Source of the DNA: CAZEIW01 sp964512305
GTDB taxonomy: Bacteria; Pseudomonadota; Gammaproteobacteria; Burkholderiales; Burkholderiaceae_F
Direction of reading: 5' to 3'
DNA length: 13,295 nucleotides
Assembly (NCBI GenBank): GCA_964512305.1
Contig: CAZEIW010000068.1
Coordinates: 1-13,295 of the forward strand
The notes under the pieces are model-generated. The model worked only from the letters and a program-made list of their open reading frames with translations, did no database searches and was not told the origin of the DNA. The position numbers and the translations under genes were made by a program. This document shows, piece by piece, positions 1 to 6,884 of the stretch; position 1 is the first letter of the stretch, and each line of letters begins with the position of its first letter.

Positions 1-1193
1 AAGGTCTCCTCGCGCGCCAACAGCATCCCGGAGTCGACGTTGGCGAGCACGGTCGGCTCGAAGTAGGTCCCGCCGAGCGCGTGGCGCTTGCCGCCGGTGA
101 GCGCGCGCGCGCCCTTGGACAGCGCGTCGGCCACGTGCGCCTCGACCTTGGCGAGCGCGGCCTCGTCGATCAGGGGACCCTGCTGCACGCCGGCCTCCAT
201 GCCCGAGCCGACCTTCAGCTGCGACGCACGGGCCGCCAGGCGGGCGACGAAGTCGTCGTAGATCCCTTCCTGGGCGTAGAAGCGGTTGGTGCAGACGCAG
301 GTCTGGCCCGTATTGCGGTATTTCGACGCCAGCGCGCCTTCGACCGCGGCCTCGACATCGGCATCGTCGAACACGATGAAGGGCGCGTTGCCGCCCAGCT
401 CCAGCGACAGCTTCTTGAGGGTCGGCGCGCACTGCTGCATCAGAATCCTTCCGACCGCCGTCGACCCCGTGAACGACAGCTTGCGCACCACCGGCGAATC
501 GCACAGGACGCGGCCGACCTCGATGCTGCGATCGGCATCCGCGGGCACGACGTTGAACACGCCGGCGGGAAAGCCGGCGCGCCCGGCGAGCTCGGCCAGC
601 GCCAGCGCCGACAGCGGCGTCTGCTCCGCCGGCTTGACCACCACCGTGCAGCCGGCGGCCAGCGCGGGCGCGACCTTGCGCGTGATCATCGCGCTCGGGA
701 AATTCCATGGCGTGATCGCGGCGCAGACGCCGACCGGTTCCTTGAAGACCAGCAGGCGCCGGTCGGGCCACGGCGAGGGGATCGTCTCGCCGTAGACGCG
801 CTTGCCTTCCTCGGCGAACCATTCGACGAAGCTCGCGCCGTAGGTGATCTCGCCGCGCGATTCGGCGAGCGGCTTGCCCTGCTCGGCCGTCATCAGCTTG
901 GCCAGGTCGGAAGCGGCGGCGAGCATCAGGTCGTTCCAGCGGCGCAAGACCGCGGCGCGCTCCTTGGCGGTCTTGCTCCGCCATGCCGGATAGGCGCGTG
1001 CGGCGGCGTCGATCGCGCGCTGCGCTTCGCGCGCGCCACAGTTGGCGACCTCGATCAGCTTTCCGCCATCGGCCGGGTTCAGGACCGCGAAGCGCCCGTG
1101 GGCGCCGTCGGCCCACGCGCCGTCGATGTACGCCTGGGTCTTGACCAGCCCGCCGTCGTCGAGCGACGGCAGCGAGGAAACGCGTTGCAGCAT
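1..1193 (-). CDS. gabD: Succinate-semialdehyde dehydrogenase (NAD(P)+), 3' end outside window
   Basis: Reading the minus strand from the ATG at 1193 gives about 397 uninterrupted residues that leave the window; the family is usually 480-490 residues, so roughly the last 85-90 are missing. It is an aldehyde dehydrogenase superfamily enzyme, oxidising succinate semialdehyde to succinate in the cytoplasm. Visible landmarks: TPWNFP at 161-166, the cofactor-binding FTGSTAVG at 241-248, the general-base Glu in LELGG near 265, and the catalytic Cys in GQTCVC near 299. The paired cysteines GQTCVC and the overall sequence resemble GabD rather than betaine-aldehyde dehydrogenases. Start choice: GGAG at 1201-1204 lies 7 nt upstream of the ATG. 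It is transcribed divergently from tonB, so nothing here ties it to the TonB system. Substrate specificity is inferred from family resemblance; another semialdehyde is possible. Confidence 0.88.
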   Translation of the reverse strand, partial: MLQRVSSLPSLDDGGLVKTQAYIDGAWADGAHGRFAVLNPADGGKLIEVANCGAREAQRAIDAAARAYPAWRSKTAKERAAVLRRWNDLMLAAASDLAKLMTAEQGKPLAESRGEITYGASFVEWFAEEGKRVYGETIPSPWPDRRLLVFKEPVGVCAAITPWNFPSAMITRKVAPALAAGCTVVVKPAEQTPLSALALAELAGRAGFPAGVFNVVPADADRSIEVGRVLCDSPVVRKLSFTGSTAVGRILMQQCAPTLKKLSLELGGNAPFIVFDDADVEAAVEGALASKYRNTGQTCVCTNRFYAQEGIYDDFVARLAARASQLKVGSGMEAGVQQGPLIDEAALAKVEAHVADALSKGARALTGGKRHALGGTYFEPTVLANVDSGMLLAREET

Positions 1194-1323
1194 GGGGGGT
1201 CTCCGGTGCGTGCCGCGCCGCGCAAGGCCGCCGCGCGAAGCGCGGGACCGCGGCGCCGATGCACAAGGATAACGCGCAGGGCGCAGCGGCCGCTTGGGTG
1301 GCCCGTTCGGTCGGAGGCTCCGC

Positions 1324-1342
1324 GATAATGGAGCGCATTTTC
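1324..1342 (+). promoter_or_regulatory. Candidate Fur box upstream of tonB
   Basis: GATAATG, five bases, then CATTTTC: 13 of 19 positions match the classical Fur consensus with both 7-base arms well kept. It lies about 170 bases before the tonB start and overlaps a possible GATAAT -10 hexamer. TonB/ExbB/ExbD operons are commonly Fur-repressed, so the site fits its context. The central five bases (GAGCG) do not match the consensus, and binding is inferred only. Confidence 0.5.
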
Positions 1343-1418
1343 CTAGCTGGACCGTGTGGTTATTCCCGTGCGGACCGGGAAACCGCACCGCGGCATGCAT
1401 TTTGCGAGCGCACCGGCG

Positions 1419-1433
1419 GTCTAACCATTAGAC
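1419..1433. promoter_or_regulatory. Perfect inverted repeat, possible operator
   Basis: GTCTAA-CCA-TTAGAC is a perfect 6-bp inverted repeat with a 3-base centre, about 80 bases before the tonB start in locally AT-rich sequence. It could be a dimeric-regulator site or a small 5'-leader hairpin. I do not recognise a cognate regulator. Confidence 0.35.
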
Positions 1434-1511
1434 TCGCGGGATTTTCACGCGGCAGTCACGCGACGGTCGGCGTGGCGCGCGGGCAGATCGACAAACGGAG
1501 GGCGATGCGCA

Positions 1512-2156
1512 ATGGATTATGCGCAGCAGCAGCGGAACCCGGCGAAACACCTGCTCGGGCTGATATTCGTCGCCGTGCTGCACGTCGTCCTCATCTACGC
1601 GCTGGTCACCGGCCTGGCGCGCAAGGTGGTCGAGGTGATCAAGCAGCCGATCGAGACCAAGATCGTCGAAGAGGCCAAGCCGCCGCCGCCGCCCGAGGCG
1701 CCGCCGCCGCCGCCCCCCAAGCTGGCGGCGCCGCCGCCGCCGTTCATTCCGCCGCCGGAAGTGCAGATCGCGGTGACGCCTCCGCCCCAGGCCACCATCA
1801 CCGCCGTGACCACGACGCCGCCCCCGGCGCCGGTGGCGATCACCCCGGCGCCGCCGCCGGTGGCGCACACGCCGGTGCGCATGGCGCCGGTGATCGACGC
1901 GGCGCACTCGTGCCCGAAGCCGTCGTATCCGATGGCCTCGCGGCGCAACGAGGAAACCGGCACCGTGACGCTGAAGTTCCTGATCGGTGTCGACGGTCAG
2001 GTGCTGAAATCGGAAGTCGAATCGACGAGCGGTCACGCCCGGCTGGACGAAGCGGCCAAGAACGCGCTCAGCCAGTGCCGTTTCAAGCCGGGGTCGATCG
2101 ACGGCAAGCCGGAGCAGTCGTGGGCCAAGCTGCAGTACGTGTGGAAGCTCGAGTGA
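1512..2156 (+). CDS. tonB: TonB energy transducer
   Basis: 214 residues. TonB is anchored in the inner membrane, spans the periplasm and passes proton-motive force from ExbB/ExbD to outer-membrane receptors. The sequence shows one N-terminal membrane segment (about 13-35) containing a His at 24, in the position expected for the functional TonB transmembrane histidine. A strongly proline-rich periplasmic spacer follows (about 57-121, with runs of four to six prolines). The C-terminal TonB fold occupies about 128-214, with CPKPSYP, GTVTLKF and LDEAAKNAL. Two cysteines in this domain (134 and 189) could form a periplasmic disulfide. GGAGGG at 1497-1502 with a 9-nt spacer supports the ATG at 1512. 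It is first of a five-gene run; a Fur-like site precedes it. ExbB begins 72 nt downstream. Confidence 0.93.
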   Translation: MDYAQQQRNPAKHLLGLIFVAVLHVVLIYALVTGLARKVVEVIKQPIETKIVEEAKPPPPPEAPPPPPPKLAAPPPPFIPPPEVQIAVTPPPQATITAVTTTPPPAPVAITPAPPPVAHTPVRMAPVIDAAHSCPKPSYPMASRRNEETGTVTLKFLIGVDGQVLKSEVESTSGHARLDEAAKNALSQCRFKPGSIDGKPEQSWAKLQYVWKLE

Positions 2157-2228
2157 GGGCGGTGGCCGCCGCACACGCAAACCCGCCAACCCGCGTTCGA
2201 ACTCGCGAAGATCTCTGAAGGAGGAGCT

Positions 2229-3092
2229 ATGCAGCTCTGCAAACGACTGGTCGCCATTGCAGCGACCTTGCTGATCGGGGCAGCCCCGGTCGCTTTATAC
2301 GGGCTGCTGCCGCAGCCGGGCCTTGCGCAGGCTGCCGCCGAGGGATCCAAGGAGGCGCCGATGCCCGCGGCCGCGTCATCGGAGACCGCCAAGGAGACGG
2401 TCGAAAACCCGTACGGGTTCGACGCGCTCTGGAAAGGCGGCGACTTCGTCGCCCGCGGCACGCTGATCATCCTCGGCATCATGTCGTTCGGCAGCTGGTA
2501 CATCATGTTCACCAAGGTGTACGAACAATTCAGGCTGCTGCGCCAGGCGCGTGACGCGAACAAGAAGTTCTGGGCCGCCACCTCGATACCCGACGGCGTC
2601 AAGGCCCTGAAGAACGACAGCGCGTTTCGCTACATCGCCGAAAACGGCGTCGGCGCCACCCAGCACCACGGCAGCGCGCTGCTCGAGCAGATCGACCTCA
2701 ACACCTGGGTCACGATGCAGATCCAGCGCGCGGTGGAGAACATCCAGAGCCGCCTGCAGGACGGGCTGGCGTTCCTGGCCACGGTCGGGTCGACCGCGCC
2801 TTTCATCGGGCTGTTCGGCACCGTGTGGGGCATCTATCACGCGCTGACCGCCATCGGCATCGCGGGCCAGGCGTCGATCGACAAGGTTGCCGGCCCGGTC
2901 GGAGAGGCGCTGATCATGACCGCGATGGGGCTGGCGGTGGCGGTGCCCGCGGTGCTCGGCTACAACTGGCTGGTCCGGCGCAACAAGGTCGCGATGGAGA
3001 GCGTGCGCGCGTTCGGCGCCGACCTCCACTCGGTGCTGCTGGGCGCCTCGACCAAGGCGGTGGCCAAGGCCGCAGGCGCCCGCGTGGGGTAA
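2229..3092 (+). CDS. exbB: ExbB/MotA-TolQ family proton channel subunit
   Basis: 287 residues. ExbB forms the pentameric inner-membrane scaffold that, with ExbD, converts proton flow into movement of TonB. It starts with a hydrophobic, signal-like segment (about 6-34, ending GLAQ), making it the long ExbB form. Three core membrane helices follow: about 76-95, 180-205 and 225-248. The family signature STAPFIGLFGTVWGI is at 188-202, and the third helix carries the conserved GEALIMTAMGLAVAVP. The large cytoplasmic loop lies between helices 1 and 2. A very strong Shine-Dalgarno (AAGGAGGAG, 2218-2226) precedes the ATG. The stop is 3 nt before exbD1, indicating one transcript and probably coupled translation. 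TolQ is the alternative, but the tonB and paired exbD neighbours favour ExbB. Confidence 0.93.
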   Translation: MQLCKRLVAIAATLLIGAAPVALYGLLPQPGLAQAAAEGSKEAPMPAAASSETAKETVENPYGFDALWKGGDFVARGTLIILGIMSFGSWYIMFTKVYEQFRLLRQARDANKKFWAATSIPDGVKALKNDSAFRYIAENGVGATQHHGSALLEQIDLNTWVTMQIQRAVENIQSRLQDGLAFLATVGSTAPFIGLFGTVWGIYHALTAIGIAGQASIDKVAGPVGEALIMTAMGLAVAVPAVLGYNWLVRRNKVAMESVRAFGADLHSVLLGASTKAVAKAAGARVG

Positions 3093-3095
3093 GCC

Positions 3096-3527
3096 ATGGC
3101 GATGCAGGTCGGCCAGGAGTCGTCGGACGAAGATCTGGTCGCGTCGATCAACACGACGCCGCTGGTCGATGTGATGCTGGTGCTGCTGATCATCTTCCTG
3201 ATCACGATCCCGGTCGTCCTCCATAGCGTGCTGCTCGAGCTGCCGAAGGAGCGCAACCAGGCGCAGCAGACCAAGCCGGACAACATCACGATCTCGGTCA
3301 ACAAGGACGGCGATGTCTACTGGGAGCAGCAGCTCATCACCGACAACGAAGTGCTGGTCGACAAGCTCAAGAAGGTGGCCGTGATGAAGCCGCAGCCGGA
3401 AGTGCACATCCGCGGCGACCAGGCGGGGCGCTACGAAGGCATCGGGCGGGTCGTGTTCGATTGCCAGCGGGCGGGCATCGTCAAGGTGAGTTTCATCATC
3501 GAGCCGCCGCCGAACAACGGCGGCTGA
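3096..3527 (+). CDS. exbD1: ExbD-family proton-translocating subunit, first copy
   Basis: 143 residues. ExbD is a single-pass inner-membrane protein whose dimer sits in the ExbB pore and couples proton passage to TonB. After a short cytoplasmic N-terminus, INTTPLVDVMLVLLIIFLIT (about 18-37) contains the essential membrane Asp at residue 25, matching the proton-carrying Asp of the family. The periplasmic domain includes ITISVNKDGDVYW and the PEVHIRGDQAGRYEGIGRVV segment typical of ExbD/TolR. It starts 3 nt after the exbB stop, with only a modest GGGG as ribosome site, which suggests translational coupling to exbB. The next gene is a second, diverged ExbD sharing the opening MAMQVG. TolR is less likely given the tonB context. 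Confidence 0.92.
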   Translation: MAMQVGQESSDEDLVASINTTPLVDVMLVLLIIFLITIPVVLHSVLLELPKERNQAQQTKPDNITISVNKDGDVYWEQQLITDNEVLVDKLKKVAVMKPQPEVHIRGDQAGRYEGIGRVVFDCQRAGIVKVSFIIEPPPNNGG

Positions 3528-3594
3528 CCGCCCGCGCGGCCGCGCTGGGAACGGGCGCCGCAGGAACGGCGGGAGTCCAGGCAAGGAGTCAGGA

Positions 3595-4032
3595 ATGGCA
3601 ATGCAAGTCGGTCCCGGAGGCGGCTCGTCGGGCGATCCCGACGTGATGGTCGACATCAACACCACGCCGCTGATCGACGTGATGCTGGTGCTGCTGATCA
3701 TGCTGATCATCACGATCCCGATCCAGCTGCACGCGGTCAACCTCAACATGCCGGTCGGCAATCCGCCGCCGCCGAAGACGCCCCCGGTCGTGGTCCAGGT
3801 CGACGTCGACTTCGACGGCACGATCTACTGGGACGGCAAGGTCGTGCCGGGCCGGCCGGAGCTCGAGGCGAAGCTGGCCGAGGTTGCCGCGCAGGGCGCC
3901 AACCAGCCCGAGCTGCACCTGCGGCCGAACAAGCTCGCGACCTACAAGTACGTGGCCGAGGTGATGGCCACGGCGCAGCGCCTGGGCGTGACGAAGATCG
4001 GCCTGGTCGGCAACGAGCAATTCATCAAGTGA
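3595..4032 (+). CDS. exbD2: ExbD-family proton-translocating subunit, second copy
   Basis: 145 residues. It is a second ExbD, clearly homologous to but diverged from exbD1. The N-terminus is MAMQVG as in exbD1, then a Gly/Ser-rich stretch, then INTTPLIDVMLVLLIMLIIT (about 21-40) with the membrane Asp at residue 28. The periplasmic part carries VDVDFDGTIYWDGKVV and LHLRPNKLATYKYVAEVMA. A 67-nt gap separates it from exbD1, and it has its own good ribosome site (AAGGAG, 3583-3588, 6-nt spacer), so it can be translated independently. A tonB-exbB-exbD1-exbD2 order is known from Xanthomonas, where exbD2 has a role distinct from ferric iron uptake; whether that applies here is unknown. Its TGA stop overlaps the GTG start of the TPR gene. 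Confidence 0.92.
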   Translation: MAMQVGPGGGSSGDPDVMVDINTTPLIDVMLVLLIMLIITIPIQLHAVNLNMPVGNPPPPKTPPVVVQVDVDFDGTIYWDGKVVPGRPELEAKLAEVAAQGANQPELHLRPNKLATYKYVAEVMATAQRLGVTKIGLVGNEQFIK

Positions 4033-5327
4033 ACCCGAAGATGCGAGATCTCCCTTCGCTCGCCAGAGCTGCGGCAGCCGCCCTGCTCGGCGCGATGCTC
4101 GCGCTGGCCGCCGTGCCGGCGCTCGCCCAGAACCAGCCCGAGGCCCAGAAGGGCGAGGTCAAGGGCGAGGCCAAGGGCGACACCGTGCGACCCGAGGTCG
4201 GCAAGCCCCTGCAGGCGGCGCAGGAGCTGATCCGCACCAAGCAGTACAAGGAGGCGCTCGCCAAGGTCCACGAGGCCGAAGCGGTTCCGAACCGCACCGC
4301 GTTCGAGAACTACATGATCGACCGCATGCGCGGCTCGGCGGCGGCCGGCGCCGGCGACGACGCGACGGCGATCGCCTCGTTCGAAGCGTCGATCAACTCC
4401 GGGCGCCTGCCGCCGGCCGAGCAGCTGAAGTTCATCCAGGTCGTCGCCAGCCTGTACTACCGCCAGAAGGACTATGCGAAGACGGCGTCCTGGGGCGCGC
4501 GCTATATCAAGGAGGGCGGCACCGACGCGCAGATGCAGGAGCTGCTGATCCAGGCGCACTACCTCGGCAACGATTTCGCCGCGGCGGCGCGTGGGTTGCG
4601 CGACGAGATCGAAGCCGACGAGAAGGCGGGCCGCACGCCGCCGGAGGACCGGCTGCAGTTCCTCGCCAGCTGCTACCTGAAGATGAACGACGCGGCGGGC
4701 TATTCCTCGGTGCTCGAGAAGCTGGTCGCCGATTATCCGAAGAAGCAGTACTGGGCCGACGTCATCAGCCGGCTGCTTCGCAAGCCCGGCTTCTCGGAGC
4801 GCCTCGAGCTCGACCTGCTGCGGCTGGAGTTCGCCAGCGGCAACCTGACCTCGGCCGGCGACTACATGGCGCTGACGCAACTCGCGCTGCAGGCGGGCTA
4901 CCCGGCGGAGGCCAAGAAGGTGATCGACCAGGGCTTCGCCGCCGGCGTGCTGGGCAAGGGCAACGACGCGGACCGCCACAAGCGCCTGCTCGACCTGGCC
5001 ACGCGGCAGGCTGCCGACGATCAGAAGACGCTCGGGCAGGGCGACACCGAAGCCGCAGGCGCCAAGACCGGCGACGCGCTGCTCAACACCGGCTACAACT
5101 ACGTCGTCAACGGCAAGTTCGACAAGGGCCTGGCGATGATGGAGCAGGGTCTGCACAAGGGCGGGCTGAAACGGCCCGAGGACGCCAAGCTGCACCTGGG
5201 CATTGCGTATGCGATGGCCGGCCAGAAGGCCAGGGCGGTGCAGATATTCCACAGCGTCCAGGGCAACGACGGCACCGGCGACCTCGCTCGCTTGTGGGCG
5301 ATTTACGCGGGGCACGGGCTCGGGTAG
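4029..5327 (+). CDS. Exported TPR-type protein linked to the TonB operon
   Basis: 432 residues from the GTG at 4029, which overlaps the exbD2 stop as GTGA. An in-frame ATG at 4041 is an alternative and leaves the signal peptide intact. Residues about 11-34 form an export signal ending in an ALAQ-type cleavage site. A charged low-complexity linker (KGEVKGEAKGDT, 41-52) follows, then a largely alpha-helical body with degenerate tetratricopeptide-like helix pairs, for example about 62-84, 134-160, 213-236, 353-378 and 387-411. No catalytic motif was seen. The protein is probably periplasmic, possibly a scaffold or accessory factor of the ExbB/ExbD/TonB complex. That role is inferred from tight coupling to exbD2 and from TPR genes recurring beside TonB systems in other bacteria. 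The exact function is unknown. Confidence 0.8.
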   Translation: MNPKMRDLPSLARAAAAALLGAMLALAAVPALAQNQPEAQKGEVKGEAKGDTVRPEVGKPLQAAQELIRTKQYKEALAKVHEAEAVPNRTAFENYMIDRMRGSAAAGAGDDATAIASFEASINSGRLPPAEQLKFIQVVASLYYRQKDYAKTASWGARYIKEGGTDAQMQELLIQAHYLGNDFAAAARGLRDEIEADEKAGRTPPEDRLQFLASCYLKMNDAAGYSSVLEKLVADYPKKQYWADVISRLLRKPGFSERLELDLLRLEFASGNLTSAGDYMALTQLALQAGYPAEAKKVIDQGFAAGVLGKGNDADRHKRLLDLATRQAADDQKTLGQGDTEAAGAKTGDALLNTGYNYVVNGKFDKGLAMMEQGLHKGGLKRPEDAKLHLGIAYAMAGQKARAVQIFHSVQGNDGTGDLARLWAIYAGHGLG

Positions 5328-5340
5328 GAGAAGCGGGTCC

Positions 5341-5386
5341 CGCACCCTCACCCCCGGCCCCTCTCCCGCAAGCGGGAGAGGGGAGC
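5341..5386 (+). repeat. REP-type palindromic repeat A1
   Basis: It has an outer arm CCCTCACCCCCGG, then a palindrome CCCCTCTCCCGC-AA-GCGGGAGAGGGG (5358-5383), then AGC. Its first 45 bases are the exact reverse complement of 5451-5495. It lies just after the TPR gene, so it could act as a 3'-end hairpin for the tonB operon, but no T-run follows. Confidence 0.85.
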
Positions 5387-5404
5387 TTCAAGGCCGGCGT
5401 GGCG

Positions 5405-5438
5405 CCCTCTCCCGCAAGCGGGAGAGGGGAGCTTGAAG
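5405..5438 (+). repeat. REP-type palindromic repeat A2 (lacks outer arm)
   Basis: It has the same CCTCTCCCGC-AA-GCGGGAGAGG palindrome and AGCTT flank as A1, but the CCCTCACCCCCGG outer arm is replaced by unrelated sequence. It is a truncated copy sitting between A1 and the inverted A3. Confidence 0.8.
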
Positions 5439-5450
5439 CGGCCGCCGTGC

Positions 5451-5495
5451 CTCCCCTCTCCCGCTTGCGGGAGAGGGGCCGGGGGTGAGGGTGCG
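5451..5495 (-). repeat. REP-type palindromic repeat A3, inverted
   Basis: This is the exact 45-base reverse complement of A1 (5341-5385), so A1 and A3 could fold into one long stem with A2 in the loop. The arrangement resembles the paired REPs of BIMEs. A slightly altered copy of its distal arm (GGGTGAGGGTGCGCACC, 5483-5499) recurs at 5518-5534 with one mismatch. Confidence 0.85.
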
Positions 5496-5517
5496 CACCC
5501 GAAGCTCACAGCGTCAA

Positions 5518-5534
5518 GGGTGAGAGTGCGCACC
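5518..5534 (-). repeat. REP outer-arm remnant
   Basis: GGGTGAGAGTGCGCACC repeats 5483-5499 with a single mismatch at a 35-base offset, without the palindromic core. It looks like a solo or duplicated REP arm. The rest of 5496-5579, up to the MFS ribosome site, holds nothing else I recognise. Confidence 0.5.
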
Positions 5535-5591
5535 ACCGTGAATCGCCGCAACATGCCCCGGCGTCACCCGCAGCAGCCCAGGAGGAACACG

Positions 5592-6884
5592 ATGACCGTC
5601 ACCGGGTCACCTTCCGCCGCCGGCGATACCTCCGGCACCGGCCTCACCACCTTCTACCGCGACATGACCGCCCCGGAGCGGCACACGTTCTGGGCCTGCT
5701 TCGGCGGCTGGGCGCTCGACGGCATGGATTTCATGATCTATCCGCTGGTGCTGTCGACCGTGATGGCGCTGTGGCAGGTGGACAAGGGATCCGCCGGTCT
5801 GGCGGTGACGCTCACGCTCTTCGCCTCCGCGTTCGGCGGCTGGTTCGCGGGCTACATCTCCGACCGGATCGGGCGGGTCCGCACGCTGCAGATCACGATC
5901 CTGTGGTTCTCGCTGTTCAGTCTCCTGTGCGCATTCGCGCAGACGTTCGGCCAGTTGATGCTGGCTCGCGGCCTGCTTGGCTTCGGCTTCGGCGGCGAAT
6001 GGGCCGCCGGCGCCGTGCTGATGGGCGAGACGATCCGCGCGCAGTACCGCGGCCGCGCGGTCGGCAGCGTCCAGTCGGGCTGGGCGGTCGGGTGGGGCGC
6101 CGCCGTGCTGGCGCAGGCGGTGCTGTTCACGCTGCTGCCTGCGGAAACGGCCTGGCGCGCGATGTTCGCGCTCGGTGCCGCGCCGGCGCTGCTGGTCTTC
6201 TACCTGCGCCGCCACGTTCGCGAGCCCGAAATCTCCGCGGCGGCGCGCGCGCGCCAGGCCGCCAGCGGCGACCGGCCGGCGATCTGGGAGATCTTCGGCC
6301 CGGGCGTGCTGCGCACGACCGTCCTCGCGGCAATCCTCGCCACGGGCGCGCAGGGCGGCTACTACGCGATCACCGCCTGGCTGCCGACCTTCCTGAAGAC
6401 CGAGCGCCAGCTCTCGGTCGTCGGCTCGACCGGATACCTCGCGCTGCTGATCCTGGGCAGCTTCGCCGGCTACCTGGTCGGCGCCTGGCTTGCCGACCGC
6501 ATCGGGCGGCGGAAGATGTTCATCGTCTTCTCCGCCGGTGCGATGCTGCTGGTACTCGCCTACACACAGCTCGGCATTTCCAACGACGCGATGCTCGTGC
6601 TCGGATTCCCGCTCGGCTTCTTCGCGAGCGGCTACTTCTCCGGCATGGGGCCGTTCCTCACCGAGCTCTTCCCGACGCGCCTGCGCGGGTCGGCGCAGGG
6701 CTTCACGTACAACTTCGGCCGCGGCTTCGGCGCGCTGTTCCCCGCCCTGGTCGGCTACGTGTCGCACACGATGCTGCTGTCGATGGCGATCGCGGTGTTC
6801 GCCGTGATCGCCTACGGCATCATGCTGCTGGCGGCTTTGATGCTGCCCGAAACGCGGGGCCGGCAGCTCGACGCCGATGCCTGA
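5592..6884 (+). CDS. MFS transporter, organic/aromatic acid:H+ symporter type
   Basis: 430 residues with about 12 hydrophobic segments, the normal length for the superfamily. It most resembles the aromatic-acid/sialate:H+ symporter groups. LDGMD (42-46) sits in helix 1, where AAHS carriers have their essential acidic residue. The loop 2-3 signature GYISDRIGR (87-95) is mirrored by ADRIGRR (301-307) in the second half. RGLLGFGFGGEW (126-137), PTRLRGSAQGF (361-371) and a closing PETRGR (419-424) also fit. The start is set by AGGAGG at 5580-5585, 6 nt before the ATG. The frame stays open upstream to 5433 but there reads through REP sequence, so a longer start would be wrong. The next gene starts inside its last codons, so the two are co-expressed. 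The substrate is probably the compound handled by the downstream hydrolase. Confidence 0.85.
   Translation: MTVTGSPSAAGDTSGTGLTTFYRDMTAPERHTFWACFGGWALDGMDFMIYPLVLSTVMALWQVDKGSAGLAVTLTLFASAFGGWFAGYISDRIGRVRTLQITILWFSLFSLLCAFAQTFGQLMLARGLLGFGFGGEWAAGAVLMGETIRAQYRGRAVGSVQSGWAVGWGAAVLAQAVLFTLLPAETAWRAMFALGAAPALLVFYLRRHVREPEISAAARARQAASGDRPAIWEIFGPGVLRTTVLAAILATGAQGGYYAITAWLPTFLKTERQLSVVGSTGYLALLILGSFAGYLVGAWLADRIGRRKMFIVFSAGAMLLVLAYTQLGISNDAMLVLGFPLGFFASGYFSGMGPFLTELFPTRLRGSAQGFTYNFGRGFGALFPALVGYVSHTMLLSMAIAVFAVIAYGIMLLAALMLPETRGRQLDADA

Larger units (their letters stand above)
1194..1511. other. Divergent intergenic region between gabD and tonB
   Basis: This 318-base stretch holds no convincing gene; reading frames crossing it are continuations of antisense frames. 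It must carry the promoters for both divergent genes. Two features stand out and are listed separately: a Fur-like site at 1324-1342 and a 15-base palindrome at 1419-1433. The segment around 1320-1440 is visibly more AT-rich than its surroundings, as expected for a promoter region. I could not settle on convincing -35/-10 pairs; GATAAT at 1324-1329 could serve as a -10 for tonB but lacks a good -35 at normal spacing. Confidence 0.6.

Noticed and set aside
81..1328. 415-residue plus-strand frame over the gabD region
   Set aside because: It is antisense to an aldehyde dehydrogenase with intact motifs, and its Arg/Ala/Gly-rich composition is typical of a high-GC shadow frame.
2376..3821. 481-residue minus-strand frame across exbB, exbD1 and exbD2
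   Set aside because: It spans three well-supported genes antisense, is His/Arg/Asp-rich low-complexity and has no recognisable domain.
3942..5351. 469-residue minus-strand frame opposite the TPR gene
   Set aside because: It is a shadow of the signal-peptide-bearing TPR protein; composition is Leu/Arg/Val-rich with no motif.
5433..5591. 53-codon upstream extension of the MFS protein
   Set aside because: It is translated from REP sequence (PSPACGRGAGGEG-like), while AGGAGG at 5580-5585 fixes the start at 5592.
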